From the NCBI GenBank assembly GCA_050247255.1, contig JBFWUM010000002.1:1-64000 (forward strand): a stretch of 64,000 nucleotides of DNA, written 5' to 3'. This DNA is from JBFWUM01 sp050247255. Its GTDB lineage: Bacteria; Acidobacteriota; Vicinamibacteria; Vicinamibacterales; UBA2999. Below the pieces are notes generated by a model. That model was not told the origin of the DNA. It was given only the letters and a program-made list of their open reading frames with translations, and searched no databases. This document shows positions 49,946 to 58,153 of this stretch, one piece after another; position 1 is the first letter of the stretch; every line of letters begins with the position of its first letter. The position numbers and the translations under genes are program-made.

Positions 49946-52474
49946 ATGAAGAGACTCATCCCAATTGCCGTTCTCGCGTGGGTTGGCGTCGGCGTCGCGG
50001 TGATCGCCAGCCAGTCCGCCGGCCCCGCTGCGCCCGCGACGGCGCAGACCGCCGCGCAGGCTCCGGCCGCGCAGGGTGTGCGTCCCGCTGCGGCGGCCGC
50101 AGCCCAGGCACCGGCCGTGCGCTCGGCGCAGGACCACACGCAGATGGTCCAGAAGTACTGCGTCGGCTGCCACAACGCGCGGTCGAACACCCCGGCGGCC
50201 AATCCGCTGCGGCTCGACAACATCGACCTGACCAATGTGGCGAGGGACGCCGCGACGTGGGAGCGCGTCGTCCGCAAGCTCGGGATCGGCGCCATGCCGC
50301 CGCAGGGCATGCCGCATCCGGGCGCCGAGGCGATTCGCGAGTTCACCGGCTTCCTGATCGCCGAGCTCGATGAAGCGGCGCAGCCGGAACGCCGGCCGGG
50401 CACCTTCGTCGCCCACCGGTTGAACCGCACGGAGTACGCCAACGCGGTGCGCGACCTGCTCGAGGTCGACTTCGATGCCACCGACATGCTGCCGAGCGAC
50501 GGCGGCGAGTTCGGCTTCGACAACATCGCGACCGCGCTGAAGACGTCGCCGCTGCTGCTCGAGCGCTATCTCACCGCCGCGCTGCGCGTGTCGACGATGG
50601 CCGTGGGCGACACGGAACAGGCGCCGGGCGCGGCGACGACCATGATCAGCCTCGAGCATTCGCAGAAAGAGCGGGTCCCCGGGCTGCCGCTCGGCACCCG
50701 CGGCGGCGTGCTGATCCGCCACAACTTCCCGGCCGACGCCGAGTACGACCTGAAGGGTCGCCTGATCTGGGCGGTCATCGAAGGGCTGCATGGCGTCGAG
50801 GGCTGGGACGAGCCGAACGAATTCGTGATCACGCTCGACGGCGAGCAGATCTACACGGCGCCGATCGGCGGGCCGCTCGACCACGAGGTCAACGGCCAGG
50901 ACATCACCCGGACGCGTCCGGTGATCGATGGCCGCATGACGCACCGGCAGTTCGTGACGGCCGGCGTCCACGAGGTTGGCTTTACCTGGGTCGAGAAGCC
51001 GCACCAGAACCAGTCGGTGTGGATGCCGACCCAGCGCGAAAGCCAGGAAGTGCACATCGTCACCGGCCTGCCGAAGCTGAAGTTCGTGGCGATCGAGGGG
51101 CCGTACAACGTCAAGGGCATCAGCAGCACGCCGAGCCGCGAGCGGCTGTTCGTCTGCTCGCCGACGACGGCGGCGCAGGAAACGCCGTGCGCCGAGCGGA
51201 TCATGACGACGCTGGCGCGGCGCGCGTTCCGCCGCCCGGTCACGGCCGCCGACATCGCGGCGCCGATGGCCTTCTACACCAACGCGCGCGAGAACGGCGG
51301 CAACTTCGACGCCGGCATCCGCGCCGGCGTGGCCCGCGTCCTGGCGAGCCCGTCGTTCCTGTATCGCGTCGAGCGCAGCCCCGAGACGCTGGCCGCCGGT
51401 GCCGCGCACCGCATCAGCGACATCGAGCTGGCGTCGCGGCTCTCGTTCTTCCTGTGGAGCAGCATCCCGGACGACACGCTGCTCAACCTCGCCACCCAGA
51501 ACCGGCTGCGGCAGCCGGGCGTGCTGGCGGCGCAGATCAAGCGGATGATCGAGGACCCGAAGGCCGACGCGTTCATGAACGCCTTCGCCGGCCAGTGGCT
51601 GCAGCTGCGCAGCCTCGAGGCCAAGGTGTCGCCCGACCTGCTGATGTTCCCGCACTTCGACGACAACGTGCGCAAGGCGTTCCGCCGCGAGACGGAACTG
51701 TTCTTCGCCAGCATCGTCCGCGACGACCGGCCGGTCACGGAGCTGCTGACGGCGAACTACACGTTCATGAACGAACGCCTGGCCAGGCACTACGGCGTCA
51801 CGGGGATCTACGGCGAGCGCTTCCGCCGCGTCGAGGTGACCGAGGACTACCGCCGCGGCCTGCTCGGCCAGGGAAGCCTGCTGTCGGTGACCTCGGTGGC
51901 GACGCGCACGTCGCCGGTCATCCGCGGCAAGTTCATCCTGACCACCCTGATGGGCCAGGCCGAACCGGTGCCGCCGCCGAACGTGCCGGCGCTCGACGAG
52001 AGCGCGCCGGCGGCGACGCCGCGCTCCGTCCGGCAGCGCGTCGAGCAGCACCGCCGCAACCCGGTGTGCGCCTCGTGCCACCGCAGCATCGACCCGCTCG
52101 GGTTCTCGCTCGAGAACTTCAACGCGGTCGGGCAGTGGCGCCAGAACACCGAGGACGGCCAGCCGGTGGACAGCGCCGCGGAGCTGCAGGACGGGACGAA
52201 GGTGAACGGTCCCGCCGATCTCCGCAACTGGCTCGTGGGCCCGGCCCGCGACGCCTTCGTCGGGAACGTGACCGAGCGCATGCTGATTTACGCGCTCGGG
52301 CGGGGCCTCGAACCATCGGATATGGCCGTCGTGCGCGGCATCGTGGGCAACGCCGCGCGCAACGACTATCGGTTCTTGTCAGTGATTCAAGGCATCGTGG
52401 AAAGCGCGCCTTTCCAGATGCGGACCAAACAGGGGACCGGGGAAACTCTGCAAGCCACTACGAGACTGGAGTAG
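49946..52474 (+). CDS. DUF1592/DUF1588-type c-cytochrome protein
   Basis: 842-aa exported protein (signal peptide about 1-22). It has an N-terminal haem site CVGCH (about residue 71), then the DUF1587/1595/1592/1588/1585 series seen in Planctomycetota and Acidobacteriota, with a late CASCH (near residue 710). This would be a redox protein with two haem c sites. The metabolic role is not established. It follows the ankyrin gene by 1 nt, and DUF1552 follows 2 nt after its stop. Confidence 0.85.
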   Translation: MKRLIPIAVLAWVGVGVAVIASQSAGPAAPATAQTAAQAPAAQGVRPAAAAAAQAPAVRSAQDHTQMVQKYCVGCHNARSNTPAANPLRLDNIDLTNVARDAATWERVVRKLGIGAMPPQGMPHPGAEAIREFTGFLIAELDEAAQPERRPGTFVAHRLNRTEYANAVRDLLEVDFDATDMLPSDGGEFGFDNIATALKTSPLLLERYLTAALRVSTMAVGDTEQAPGAATTMISLEHSQKERVPGLPLGTRGGVLIRHNFPADAEYDLKGRLIWAVIEGLHGVEGWDEPNEFVITLDGEQIYTAPIGGPLDHEVNGQDITRTRPVIDGRMTHRQFVTAGVHEVGFTWVEKPHQNQSVWMPTQRESQEVHIVTGLPKLKFVAIEGPYNVKGISSTPSRERLFVCSPTTAAQETPCAERIMTTLARRAFRRPVTAADIAAPMAFYTNARENGGNFDAGIRAGVARVLASPSFLYRVERSPETLAAGAAHRISDIELASRLSFFLWSSIPDDTLLNLATQNRLRQPGVLAAQIKRMIEDPKADAFMNAFAGQWLQLRSLEAKVSPDLLMFPHFDDNVRKAFRRETELFFASIVRDDRPVTELLTANYTFMNERLARHYGVTGIYGERFRRVEVTEDYRRGLLGQGSLLSVTSVATRTSPVIRGKFILTTLMGQAEPVPPPNVPALDESAPAATPRSVRQRVEQHRRNPVCASCHRSIDPLGFSLENFNAVGQWRQNTEDGQPVDSAAELQDGTKVNGPADLRNWLVGPARDAFVGNVTERMLIYALGRGLEPSDMAVVRGIVGNAARNDYRFLSVIQGIVESAPFQMRTKQGTGETLQATTRLE

Positions 52475-52476
52475 CC

Positions 52477-53805
52477 ATGTTCATTACGAAGAAGCATCTG
52501 TCTCGCCGCACGTTCCTGCTCGGGAGCTTTGGCGCCACCGTCGCGCTCCCGATGCTGGACGCGATGGTGCCTGCGCTGACTGCGCAGTCCCGTACGGCCG
52601 CCGCCCCGGCACTCCGGTTCGGCGCGGTGTACATCCCGAACGGCGTCCACCCGGACTTCTGGGTGCCCGACACGCCTGGCTCGGACTTCGAGTTCAAGCA
52701 GGTGATGAAACCGATGGAGCCGTTCCGCGACAACGTTGTCGTGGTCAGCAAGCTGAAGGCTCCGGCGGGGTCGGTCCACCTGGGCGCCAGCGCCGCGTTC
52801 CTGAACGGCATCGGCCCCGCAGGCCAGGGCGGCGACTTCACCGCGCTGATCTCGGTGAAGACGGTCGACCAGCACATTGCTGACAGGGTCGGCGGCGACA
52901 CGCCGCTGCGGTCGCTCGAAGTCGGCACCGAGGACATGGGCACGACGGCCGGCGCCTGCGACGGCTACCCGTGCGCGTTCTTCAACGCCCTGTCGTGGCG
53001 CGACGACACGACGCCGCTCCCGGTCGCGATCAACCCGCGCGTGACCTTCGAGCGCATGTTCGGCGAGACCGGCACCACCGAGCAGCGCGTCGCCAACCTC
53101 AAGACCAAGCAGAGCATGCTCGACTCGGTCCTCGAGGAGACGAACAAGCTGAAGGCGGCGCTCGGCCCGGCCGACAACCGCATCCTCGACGAGTACCTCA
53201 CCAACGTGCGGACGGTCGAAGAGCAGTTGACGCGGATGGAGTCGCGCGTGGCGAACCTGGCGGAAGCCGATGCGCCGATCGGCATCCCCGAGTTCTTCGA
53301 TGACCACATGACGGTGACCTACAACCTGATGCACCTGGCCTTCCAGGGCGACATCACGCGCGTGTTCACCTTCCTGACCGGTCACGAGGCCAGCAGCCGC
53401 AGCTACGCCCACATCGGCGTGCCGGAAGCGCACCACACGATCTCGCACCACGCCAACAACCCGGAGACGATGGCGAAGTACGCGAAGATCGGCACCTACC
53501 AGATCGCCAAGATGGCCGAGTTCGTGGCCAAGCTGGCGGAGACCCCGGACGGCGACGGCACGCTGCTCGATCACTCGCTGCTCTACTTCGGCAGCGGCAT
53601 GAGCAACGGCAACGTCCACGACCGCAAGAACGCTCCCGCGCTGCTCGTGGGCGGAGCGGGCGGCCGCATGAAGGGCAACCGTCACCTCGTGGCTGACGAG
53701 AAGAACGAGGAGCCGACCGCCAACCTGCTCGTCGGGATGGCCGGCCTCTACGGCGTCGAGCTCGACCACGGTTCCTTCTACAGCTGGGATACGTTCCGGC
53801 TCTAG
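52477..53805 (+). CDS. DUF1552 family Tat-exported protein
   Basis: 442-aa protein with a Tat-like signal (SRRTFLLGSFGATVALPML). The body matches DUF1552 (FGAVYIPNGVHPDFW, LLYFGSGMSNGNVHDRKN), probably an alkaline-phosphatase/sulfatase-like fold as in DUF1501. Twin-arginine export implies a folded cofactor- or metal-binding state. ATG 52477 with GGAG upstream. Encoded with the DUF1592-type cytochrome; followed by a strong terminator. Confidence 0.88.
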   Translation: MFITKKHLSRRTFLLGSFGATVALPMLDAMVPALTAQSRTAAAPALRFGAVYIPNGVHPDFWVPDTPGSDFEFKQVMKPMEPFRDNVVVVSKLKAPAGSVHLGASAAFLNGIGPAGQGGDFTALISVKTVDQHIADRVGGDTPLRSLEVGTEDMGTTAGACDGYPCAFFNALSWRDDTTPLPVAINPRVTFERMFGETGTTEQRVANLKTKQSMLDSVLEETNKLKAALGPADNRILDEYLTNVRTVEEQLTRMESRVANLAEADAPIGIPEFFDDHMTVTYNLMHLAFQGDITRVFTFLTGHEASSRSYAHIGVPEAHHTISHHANNPETMAKYAKIGTYQIAKMAEFVAKLAETPDGDGTLLDHSLLYFGSGMSNGNVHDRKNAPALLVGGAGGRMKGNRHLVADEKNEEPTANLLVGMAGLYGVELDHGSFYSWDTFRL

Positions 53806-53826
53806 TCGGACAGGCGGCGTACATGA

Positions 53827-53861
53827 GAAGGGCCCGGCTTCGGCCGGGCCCTTCTTTTTTT
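53827..53861 (+). terminator. Intrinsic terminator of the DUF1592/DUF1552 cluster
   Basis: Perfect 12-bp arms GAAGGGCCCGGC and GCCGGGCCCTTC with a TTCG tetraloop, followed by seven T residues. It ends the ankyrin/DUF1592/DUF1552 transcription unit. Confidence 0.93.
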
Positions 53862-53870
53862 ATCGGGGTG

Positions 53871-54611
53871 CTACTGGCAGGTGTTGGCGACCGAGGTCAC
53901 CAGCGTCGTGTTGATGCCGTCCGCGCCGCCTTCGCCCATCAGTGTGCCCGTGACCGTCACGCGGTGGCCGACGTTGCGGGTCGGCGGAACCAGGAGGAAC
54001 TTCAACTCGAAGGTCCGGTCGCCCAGCGCGACTTCGCGGTCGGCGGCCGCGTTGCTGCGCCCTGGGTCGCGAACCGGCCGCGTCGCCTGCGTGACGCGGA
54101 ACGTATTCCCCTCCCGCACCAGGCAGCCGACGACCTTGGCCAGGGTCCCGTTGGCGAGTTCCGTGGGCCCCTCACGCCGGACGATGGCGACCCCTTCACC
54201 CGACGTATCCGTAAGCTCGGCAGTTCCAGCAGGGAAACCGTTGCTGCTGAGGATGTAGGCCACGATGTCCACGTAGCTCTGGCGAGGCAGCGACCCGGCC
54301 AGCTTGCCATCGTCGTCGAACGGCATGTTCTTGCTGATCCGGTCGAACAGGGCGGCCACGCTGGTTTCCTGCCACGTGGTCCAGAACCGGTCGCCGACCA
54401 GCGCCGGGCCTTCGCCGCCGCTCAGGTCAGTCATGTGGCACTCAGCGCAGTGCGCCAGGAACTGGTCCCGTCCCCGGCCGGCCTGCTCCGTCGTATACAC
54501 GCCGTTCCAGACCGTCCGTCCCTCCGGGGCCTGGGCAGCGGAGAGCACGGCCGCACCTGCGACCGCGAGGTAGAGGGCGAACGCCGAGTGAGTAAGAAGC
54601 CGTGTGCTCAT
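53871..54611 (-). CDS. Exported cytochrome c family protein
   Basis: 246-aa protein with a signal peptide (ending VLSAAQA). A single cytochrome c domain carries CAECH near residue 55, followed by MTDLSGGEGPALVG. The C-terminal half (about 130-246) has a separate beta-rich domain. ATG 54611. TATGAT (54626 to 54621) is 9 nt upstream, so the leader would be short. Likely electron transfer in the periplasm. Confidence 0.82.
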   Translation of the reverse strand: MSTRLLTHSAFALYLAVAGAAVLSAAQAPEGRTVWNGVYTTEQAGRGRDQFLAHCAECHMTDLSGGEGPALVGDRFWTTWQETSVAALFDRISKNMPFDDDGKLAGSLPRQSYVDIVAYILSSNGFPAGTAELTDTSGEGVAIVRREGPTELANGTLAKVVGCLVREGNTFRVTQATRPVRDPGRSNAAADREVALGDRTFELKFLLVPPTRNVGHRVTVTGTLMGEGGADGINTTLVTSVANTCQ

Positions 54612-54620
54612 AGGAAAAGC

Positions 54621-54630
54621 ATCATAAACT
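54621..54630. promoter_or_regulatory. Overlapping divergent -10 boxes, cytochrome c / SnoaL-like
   Basis: TATGAT on the minus strand (54626 to 54621) and TAAACT on the plus strand (54625-54630). The plus-strand leader of about 17 nt includes GGAGG, so this side is leadered. Confidence 0.5.
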
Positions 54631-54653
54631 GTCGACCCACTGGAGGAAAGCGG

Positions 54654-55547
54654 ATGAAAAGAGCCCTGTTCGCGACGCTGCTGCTCGTGGGCACGTCCCC
54701 GGCGTTCGCTCAGTACGCGGTGCCTCAGCAGACGTCCTACGCGATGAACCCCGCCGAGCGGCAGAACCTGCAGCTGGTGCACGACTGGTGGCGCGACATC
54801 ATGCTGCGCGGCAACCTCGACATCGCCAGCCACTACATGCCCGAGAACTTCATGTCGCGCAACCCGAACGTGGCGGCCGGGCGCGAGGCGTTCGTCCAGG
54901 CGTTGAAGACCGCTCCCCACCTGCTGCAGAACTCCTCGCTGCGCGGCGCACCTGAGGTGGAGTTCGCGAAGAACGAGTACGTGTTCCTGATGTGGGCGAA
55001 CTTCATCATCGACCCGAAGGAGCCGGCGAAGATCTTCAAGTACAACACGCTGGACCTGTTCCGGATCGAGGACGGCAAGATCGTCGAGCACTGGGATGGC
55101 GCGCGGAAGAGCGTGCCCAACGACTTCGGCGCCAAGAGCAAGGGCGGCGGTACCTACCGGAACTCGACGAACCTGTCGCCGCGCGAGCAGGAGACCCGCC
55201 GTCTCGGCATCATCGAGTTCAAGGACATCCTGCAGTACGGCCACACCGAGCTGGCGATGACGGCGATGGCCCCGGGCTACATGCAGCACAACGTCAACGT
55301 GCCGGGCGGGCGCGATGCGTTCATCAAGAACTTCAGCAACCGCGAGAAGCGGACGCTCGCCGACGCGTGGATCACGCCGCCGACGCTCGAGCTGGTGACC
55401 GGGAATTTCTACCTGAAGTTCGACGAACGGATGGAGGGTCCGGAAGGGCGGCAGACTGCGTATTACCGGTTCGACATGGTGCGTGTGGATGACGGCCTCA
55501 TCCAGGAGCACTGGGACGTGGCGTTTCCCAACGGCATCCAGCGCTAG
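54654..55547 (+). CDS. Secreted SnoaL/NTF2-like protein, two domains
   Basis: 297-aa protein with a signal peptide (about 1-20, ending TSPAFAQ). Two SnoaL-like cone domains follow (about 30-150 and 175-290), each with the FRIEDGKIVEHWD or VDDGLIQEHWDVA C-terminal signature. SnoaL-fold proteins include cyclases and isomerases. The ribosome site GGAGG is close to ATG 54654. No specific ligand known. Confidence 0.8.
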   Translation: MKRALFATLLLVGTSPAFAQYAVPQQTSYAMNPAERQNLQLVHDWWRDIMLRGNLDIASHYMPENFMSRNPNVAAGREAFVQALKTAPHLLQNSSLRGAPEVEFAKNEYVFLMWANFIIDPKEPAKIFKYNTLDLFRIEDGKIVEHWDGARKSVPNDFGAKSKGGGTYRNSTNLSPREQETRRLGIIEFKDILQYGHTELAMTAMAPGYMQHNVNVPGGRDAFIKNFSNREKRTLADAWITPPTLELVTGNFYLKFDERMEGPEGRQTAYYRFDMVRVDDGLIQEHWDVAFPNGIQR

Positions 55548-55558
55548 GAAAGGCCGAG

Positions 55559-55580
55559 GGCGCGGGAGGGATCCCGCGCC
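55559..55580 (+). terminator. Hairpin after the SnoaL-like gene
   Basis: Inverted repeat GGCGCGGG / CCCGCGCC just after the gene end. No T-run follows, so this is a weak candidate. Confidence 0.45.
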
Positions 55581-55589
55581 CCGCGCTGT

Positions 55590-55679
55590 CTAGACCATCA
55601 GGAACATCGCCCAGACGATGCCGAAGATGAGGAGAAAGCCGGCGGGAATCGACAACAGACCGAAACCGGAATCAGACAC
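55590..55679 (-). CDS. 29-aa single-span membrane microprotein
   Basis: GTG 55679 to TAG 55590. The sequence begins MSDSGFGLLSIPAG and then forms one hydrophobic helix, FLLIFGIVWAMFLMV. A GAGGTAGAG ribosome site lies before the start. Small subunits of cytochrome oxidases and similar complexes look like this, but no partner is identified. It lies downstream of the GH99-like gene on the same strand, close to its stop at 55730. Confidence 0.5.
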   Translation of the reverse strand: MSDSGFGLLSIPAGFLLIFGIVWAMFLMV

Positions 55680-55729
55680 GTACTCTACCTCGCTCTAGTG
55701 TGGGTGGATCCTTACGAAGATACCACGGC

Positions 55730-56875
55730 TCAGGGTGAGCCTGCCGGGCCGAGCCGATCGCGAAGCATCTCCAGGTACTGGAAGGCATAGGCTGGGTGTG
55801 GGAAGCCCTGCGTGTACGCCTCCGGGTTTCCCGCAGGGCTCTTCCCGCTCTCCCGCGCCGGCTCGATCTGCGTCCACTCGTGCCACTCGTTGAACGAGGT
55901 GATGGTCACCAGCTTCAGTTCCGGATCGACGTGTTCTTTCGCCAGCTCTATTGACCGTTCGAAGAAGCCGGTCCGGTAGCCGAACCGCCTCGCGGCCCTC
56001 GGGATGACGTAGTGATCTTCCTCCAGGCGGACCCCGCGGTCGTTGTAGCCGGGGAGCGCGTTGGGGATGAAGGCAATCCCGGTGTCGCGCGCCGCCTCGC
56101 GCCAGCGTGAGAACAGCGCATCCACGTCCTCGAAGAATGTCGAGTCGCTCGCCCAGCCGGCATGCTGCGTCAACGGCCAGTCGTAGACGTTGTAGGCCGT
56201 GATCGCGTCGAACTCGTGCAGCCGGTCGAGGTCCGCGGGCTGCCAGAACGCCTCGTCGCCGACGATGTAGGGATTGATCCCGAGCGTGGCGAGCTCTACT
56301 CGCACTTCGGCGAGCCAGCCGACGATGTCACCCTGCAGGCGGCGCGTCGTGTAGAGGAAGAGCAGTGGTCGGCCGTCGATCCGCATCGCGGACGGATGGC
56401 CGAGGTAGTTCTCGGCAACGTAGCGCACCTCGGCGTTGAGGGCGGCGCGATCGTCGGGATTGAACAGGTCGATGTCGCGGTAGGCGAGCGTCTCGATGAT
56501 CGGGGCCTGGCGCACGCTCGACTGTTCGAGGGCCGGCAGCAGCAGTTCGCGCGCCTGCCGGTCGGCGGTGTTGCCCGCCGCGTTCCAGCTGATGATGAAA
56601 AAGTCGATGCCGTATTCGGCCGCCCAGCGCACGTGCGTGTTCACGACGTCGGGATCGAGCGATTGATACTCGCCGAGCGCCGGCTCGAGCGGCTGGGGCA
56701 GGTGCGGGCCCAGGTAACCGAGTTCGGCGCGATGGCCGTCGTCGTACCAGCCGTAGTAGTAGGCGCCGACTCGAAACGACGGCTGAGGTTGGCTCGCGCG
56801 CCACGCCGCCCATGTGCCGCCCGCGATGAGGGCGACGGCCGCGAGCACGAAGAGGGCGCGGTTTCTAAAGAGCAA
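55730..56875 (-). CDS. Glycosyl hydrolase family 99-like protein
   Basis: 381-aa protein with an N-terminal membrane anchor (about 7-26). The body has VGAYYYGWY, then ISWNAAGN, FLYTTRRLQG and TITSFNEWHEWTQIEP, which match the GH99-like (endo-alpha-mannosidase) fold. The catalytic residue is likely in NEWHEW. The only start near the anchor is TTG 56875, 7 nt after the CCA end of tRNA-Leu, so translation may begin on a tRNA-processed transcript. Substrate unknown. Confidence 0.8.
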   Translation of the reverse strand: MLFRNRALFVLAAVALIAGGTWAAWRASQPQPSFRVGAYYYGWYDDGHRAELGYLGPHLPQPLEPALGEYQSLDPDVVNTHVRWAAEYGIDFFIISWNAAGNTADRQARELLLPALEQSSVRQAPIIETLAYRDIDLFNPDDRAALNAEVRYVAENYLGHPSAMRIDGRPLLFLYTTRRLQGDIVGWLAEVRVELATLGINPYIVGDEAFWQPADLDRLHEFDAITAYNVYDWPLTQHAGWASDSTFFEDVDALFSRWREAARDTGIAFIPNALPGYNDRGVRLEEDHYVIPRAARRFGYRTGFFERSIELAKEHVDPELKLVTITSFNEWHEWTQIEPARESGKSPAGNPEAYTQGFPHPAYAFQYLEMLRDRLGPAGSP

Positions 56876-56882
56876 CAGAGGG

Positions 56883-56969
56883 TGGTGCGGAAGAAAGGAC
56901 TCGAACCTTCACGCCCTTGCGGGCGCCAGCCCCTCAAGCTGGTGCGTCTGCCAATTCCGCCACTTCCGC
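56883..56969 (-). tRNA. tRNA-Leu (anticodon GAG)
   Basis: 87 nt with a long variable arm and an encoded CCA end. The acceptor stem GCGGAAG pairs with CTTCCGC. The anticodon stem CCAGC/GCTGG encloses loop TTGAGGG, giving GAG. In E. coli leuU (also GAG) follows secG in the same way. Confidence 0.97.
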
Positions 56970-56987
56970 AAAACGAGGGAGCGCCGA

Positions 56988-57007
56988 CTTCCGGCTAAAG
57001 CCGGAAG
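56988..57007. repeat. Palindromic repeat (copy 6), secG-tRNA gap
   Basis: Arms CTTCCGGCT and AGCCGGAAG around AA, between secG stop and tRNA-Leu. Same design as copies 1 and 2. Confidence 0.75.
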
Positions 57008-57013
57008 CTACCG

Positions 57014-57340
57014 CTACTGTGCCGGGGCCGGAGCCGCTGGTGCCGGTGCCGGAGCGGGCGCGGTTTGTGCCGGCGCAGCCGGGGCACGGCCGCCCACAAC
57101 CGACCCGGCGCCCTGCTGGCCGATGATCGCCAGCGCGAAGGCACCCAGCATGAACAGAACCGCGCAAATCGTCGTGGCCCGCGACAGCACGGTCGCGCCG
57201 GCGCGCGCGCCGAATGCCGCCTGGCTGCTGCCGCCGCCGAAGGCGCTGGCGATGTCGCCCCCTTTGCCCTGCTGGAGCAGGACGACGAGGAGCAGCACGA
57301 AGCAGACCACCACGTAGAGAGTCGCGACCAGGTAGTACAT
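57014..57340 (-). CDS. secG: Preprotein translocase subunit SecG
   Basis: 108-aa two-span membrane protein of the SecYEG channel. The family core LLQQGKGGDIASAFGG is clear, between transmembrane segments about 2-22 and 55-73. The C-terminal 30 residues are Ala/Pro-rich repeats. TATAAT (57376 to 57371) lies about 30 nt before ATG, so it has its own promoter behind tpiA. Confidence 0.95.
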   Translation of the reverse strand: MYYLVATLYVVVCFVLLLVVLLQQGKGGDIASAFGGGSSQAAFGARAGATVLSRATTICAVLFMLGAFALAIIGQQGAGSVVGGRAPAAPAQTAPAPAPAPAAPAPAQ

Positions 57341-57370
57341 CAGTCTCTAATCCTGCCCAGGCAAAAGCCC

Positions 57371-57376
57371 ATTATA
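57371..57376 (-). promoter_or_regulatory. -10 box of secG
   Basis: TATAAT on the minus strand between tpiA and secG, 30 nt upstream of ATG. Probably also serves tRNA-Leu and the GH99-like gene. Confidence 0.55.
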
Positions 57377-57394
57377 CAGCGTCTGCTCAGGCGC

Positions 57395-58153
57395 TTATCC
57401 CGCACTCTTCAGGACGACGTCGGTGAACGCCCGGACGTCCAGGCTGGCGCCGCCGACCAGCGCCCCGTCCACGTCGGGCTGGGCCGCCAGGGCGCCGATG
57501 TTCTCGGGTTTGACGCTGCCGCCGTAAATCACGTGGCACTGGTCCGCAGCCTCGGGCCCGAACCACTGCCGCAGCCGCGCCCGGATGTGGGCGTGGGCGT
57601 CCTGCGCCTGGTCCGGGGTGGCGTTGCGGCCGGTGCCGATGGCCCAGACCGGCTCGTAGGCGAGCACCAGCTGCGCGAGCTGGTCCGCCGACACGCCATC
57701 GAGCCCCTGCCTGATCTGCCGATCGAGCACGTCCAGGGTCTCGTTGCGGTCGCGCTGATCCAGGGTTTCGCCGATGCAGACGATCGGTGTCAGCCCGCCG
57801 GCGAACGCCGCCATGGTCTTGCGGTTGACGGTGGCATCCGTCTCACCGAACAGCGTGCGGCGTTCGGAGTGGCCGATGATCACGTACTCGGCGCCGGCTT
57901 CGCGCAGCATGGCCGCGCTGATCTCGCCGGTGAAGGCCCCTTCGCGCTCCCAGTAGAGGTCCTGCCCGGCAATGCCGACGTTGCTGTTGCGCGCCGCCTC
58001 GCTCGCGGCGTGCACCGCGGTGAAGGTCGGCGCCAGGACGATCTCCACGTTGGAGACATCCTTCACCAGCGCGCGGAACTCCTTCACGTACTTCACGGCC
58101 TCGTCGACCGTCTTGTACATCTTCCAGTTGCCGGCGATGATCGGCTGTCTCAT
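57395..58153 (-). CDS. tpiA: Triosephosphate isomerase
   Basis: Interconverts DHAP and glyceraldehyde-3-phosphate. The 252-aa TIM barrel has the N-terminal GNWKMYK, active-site loop AYEPVWAIGTG (catalytic Glu) and HSERR. ATG 58153 overlaps the pgk stop by 4 nt (ATGA). Confidence 0.97.
   Translation of the reverse strand: MRQPIIAGNWKMYKTVDEAVKYVKEFRALVKDVSNVEIVLAPTFTAVHAASEAARNSNVGIAGQDLYWEREGAFTGEISAAMLREAGAEYVIIGHSERRTLFGETDATVNRKTMAAFAGGLTPIVCIGETLDQRDRNETLDVLDRQIRQGLDGVSADQLAQLVLAYEPVWAIGTGRNATPDQAQDAHAHIRARLRQWFGPEAADQCHVIYGGSVKPENIGALAAQPDVDGALVGGASLDVRAFTDVVLKSAG

Noticed and set aside
57014..57110. Tandem GC-rich repeat at the end of secG as mobile repeat
   Set aside because: It encodes an Ala/Pro repeat tail, a common feature of SecG C termini; no evidence of mobility.
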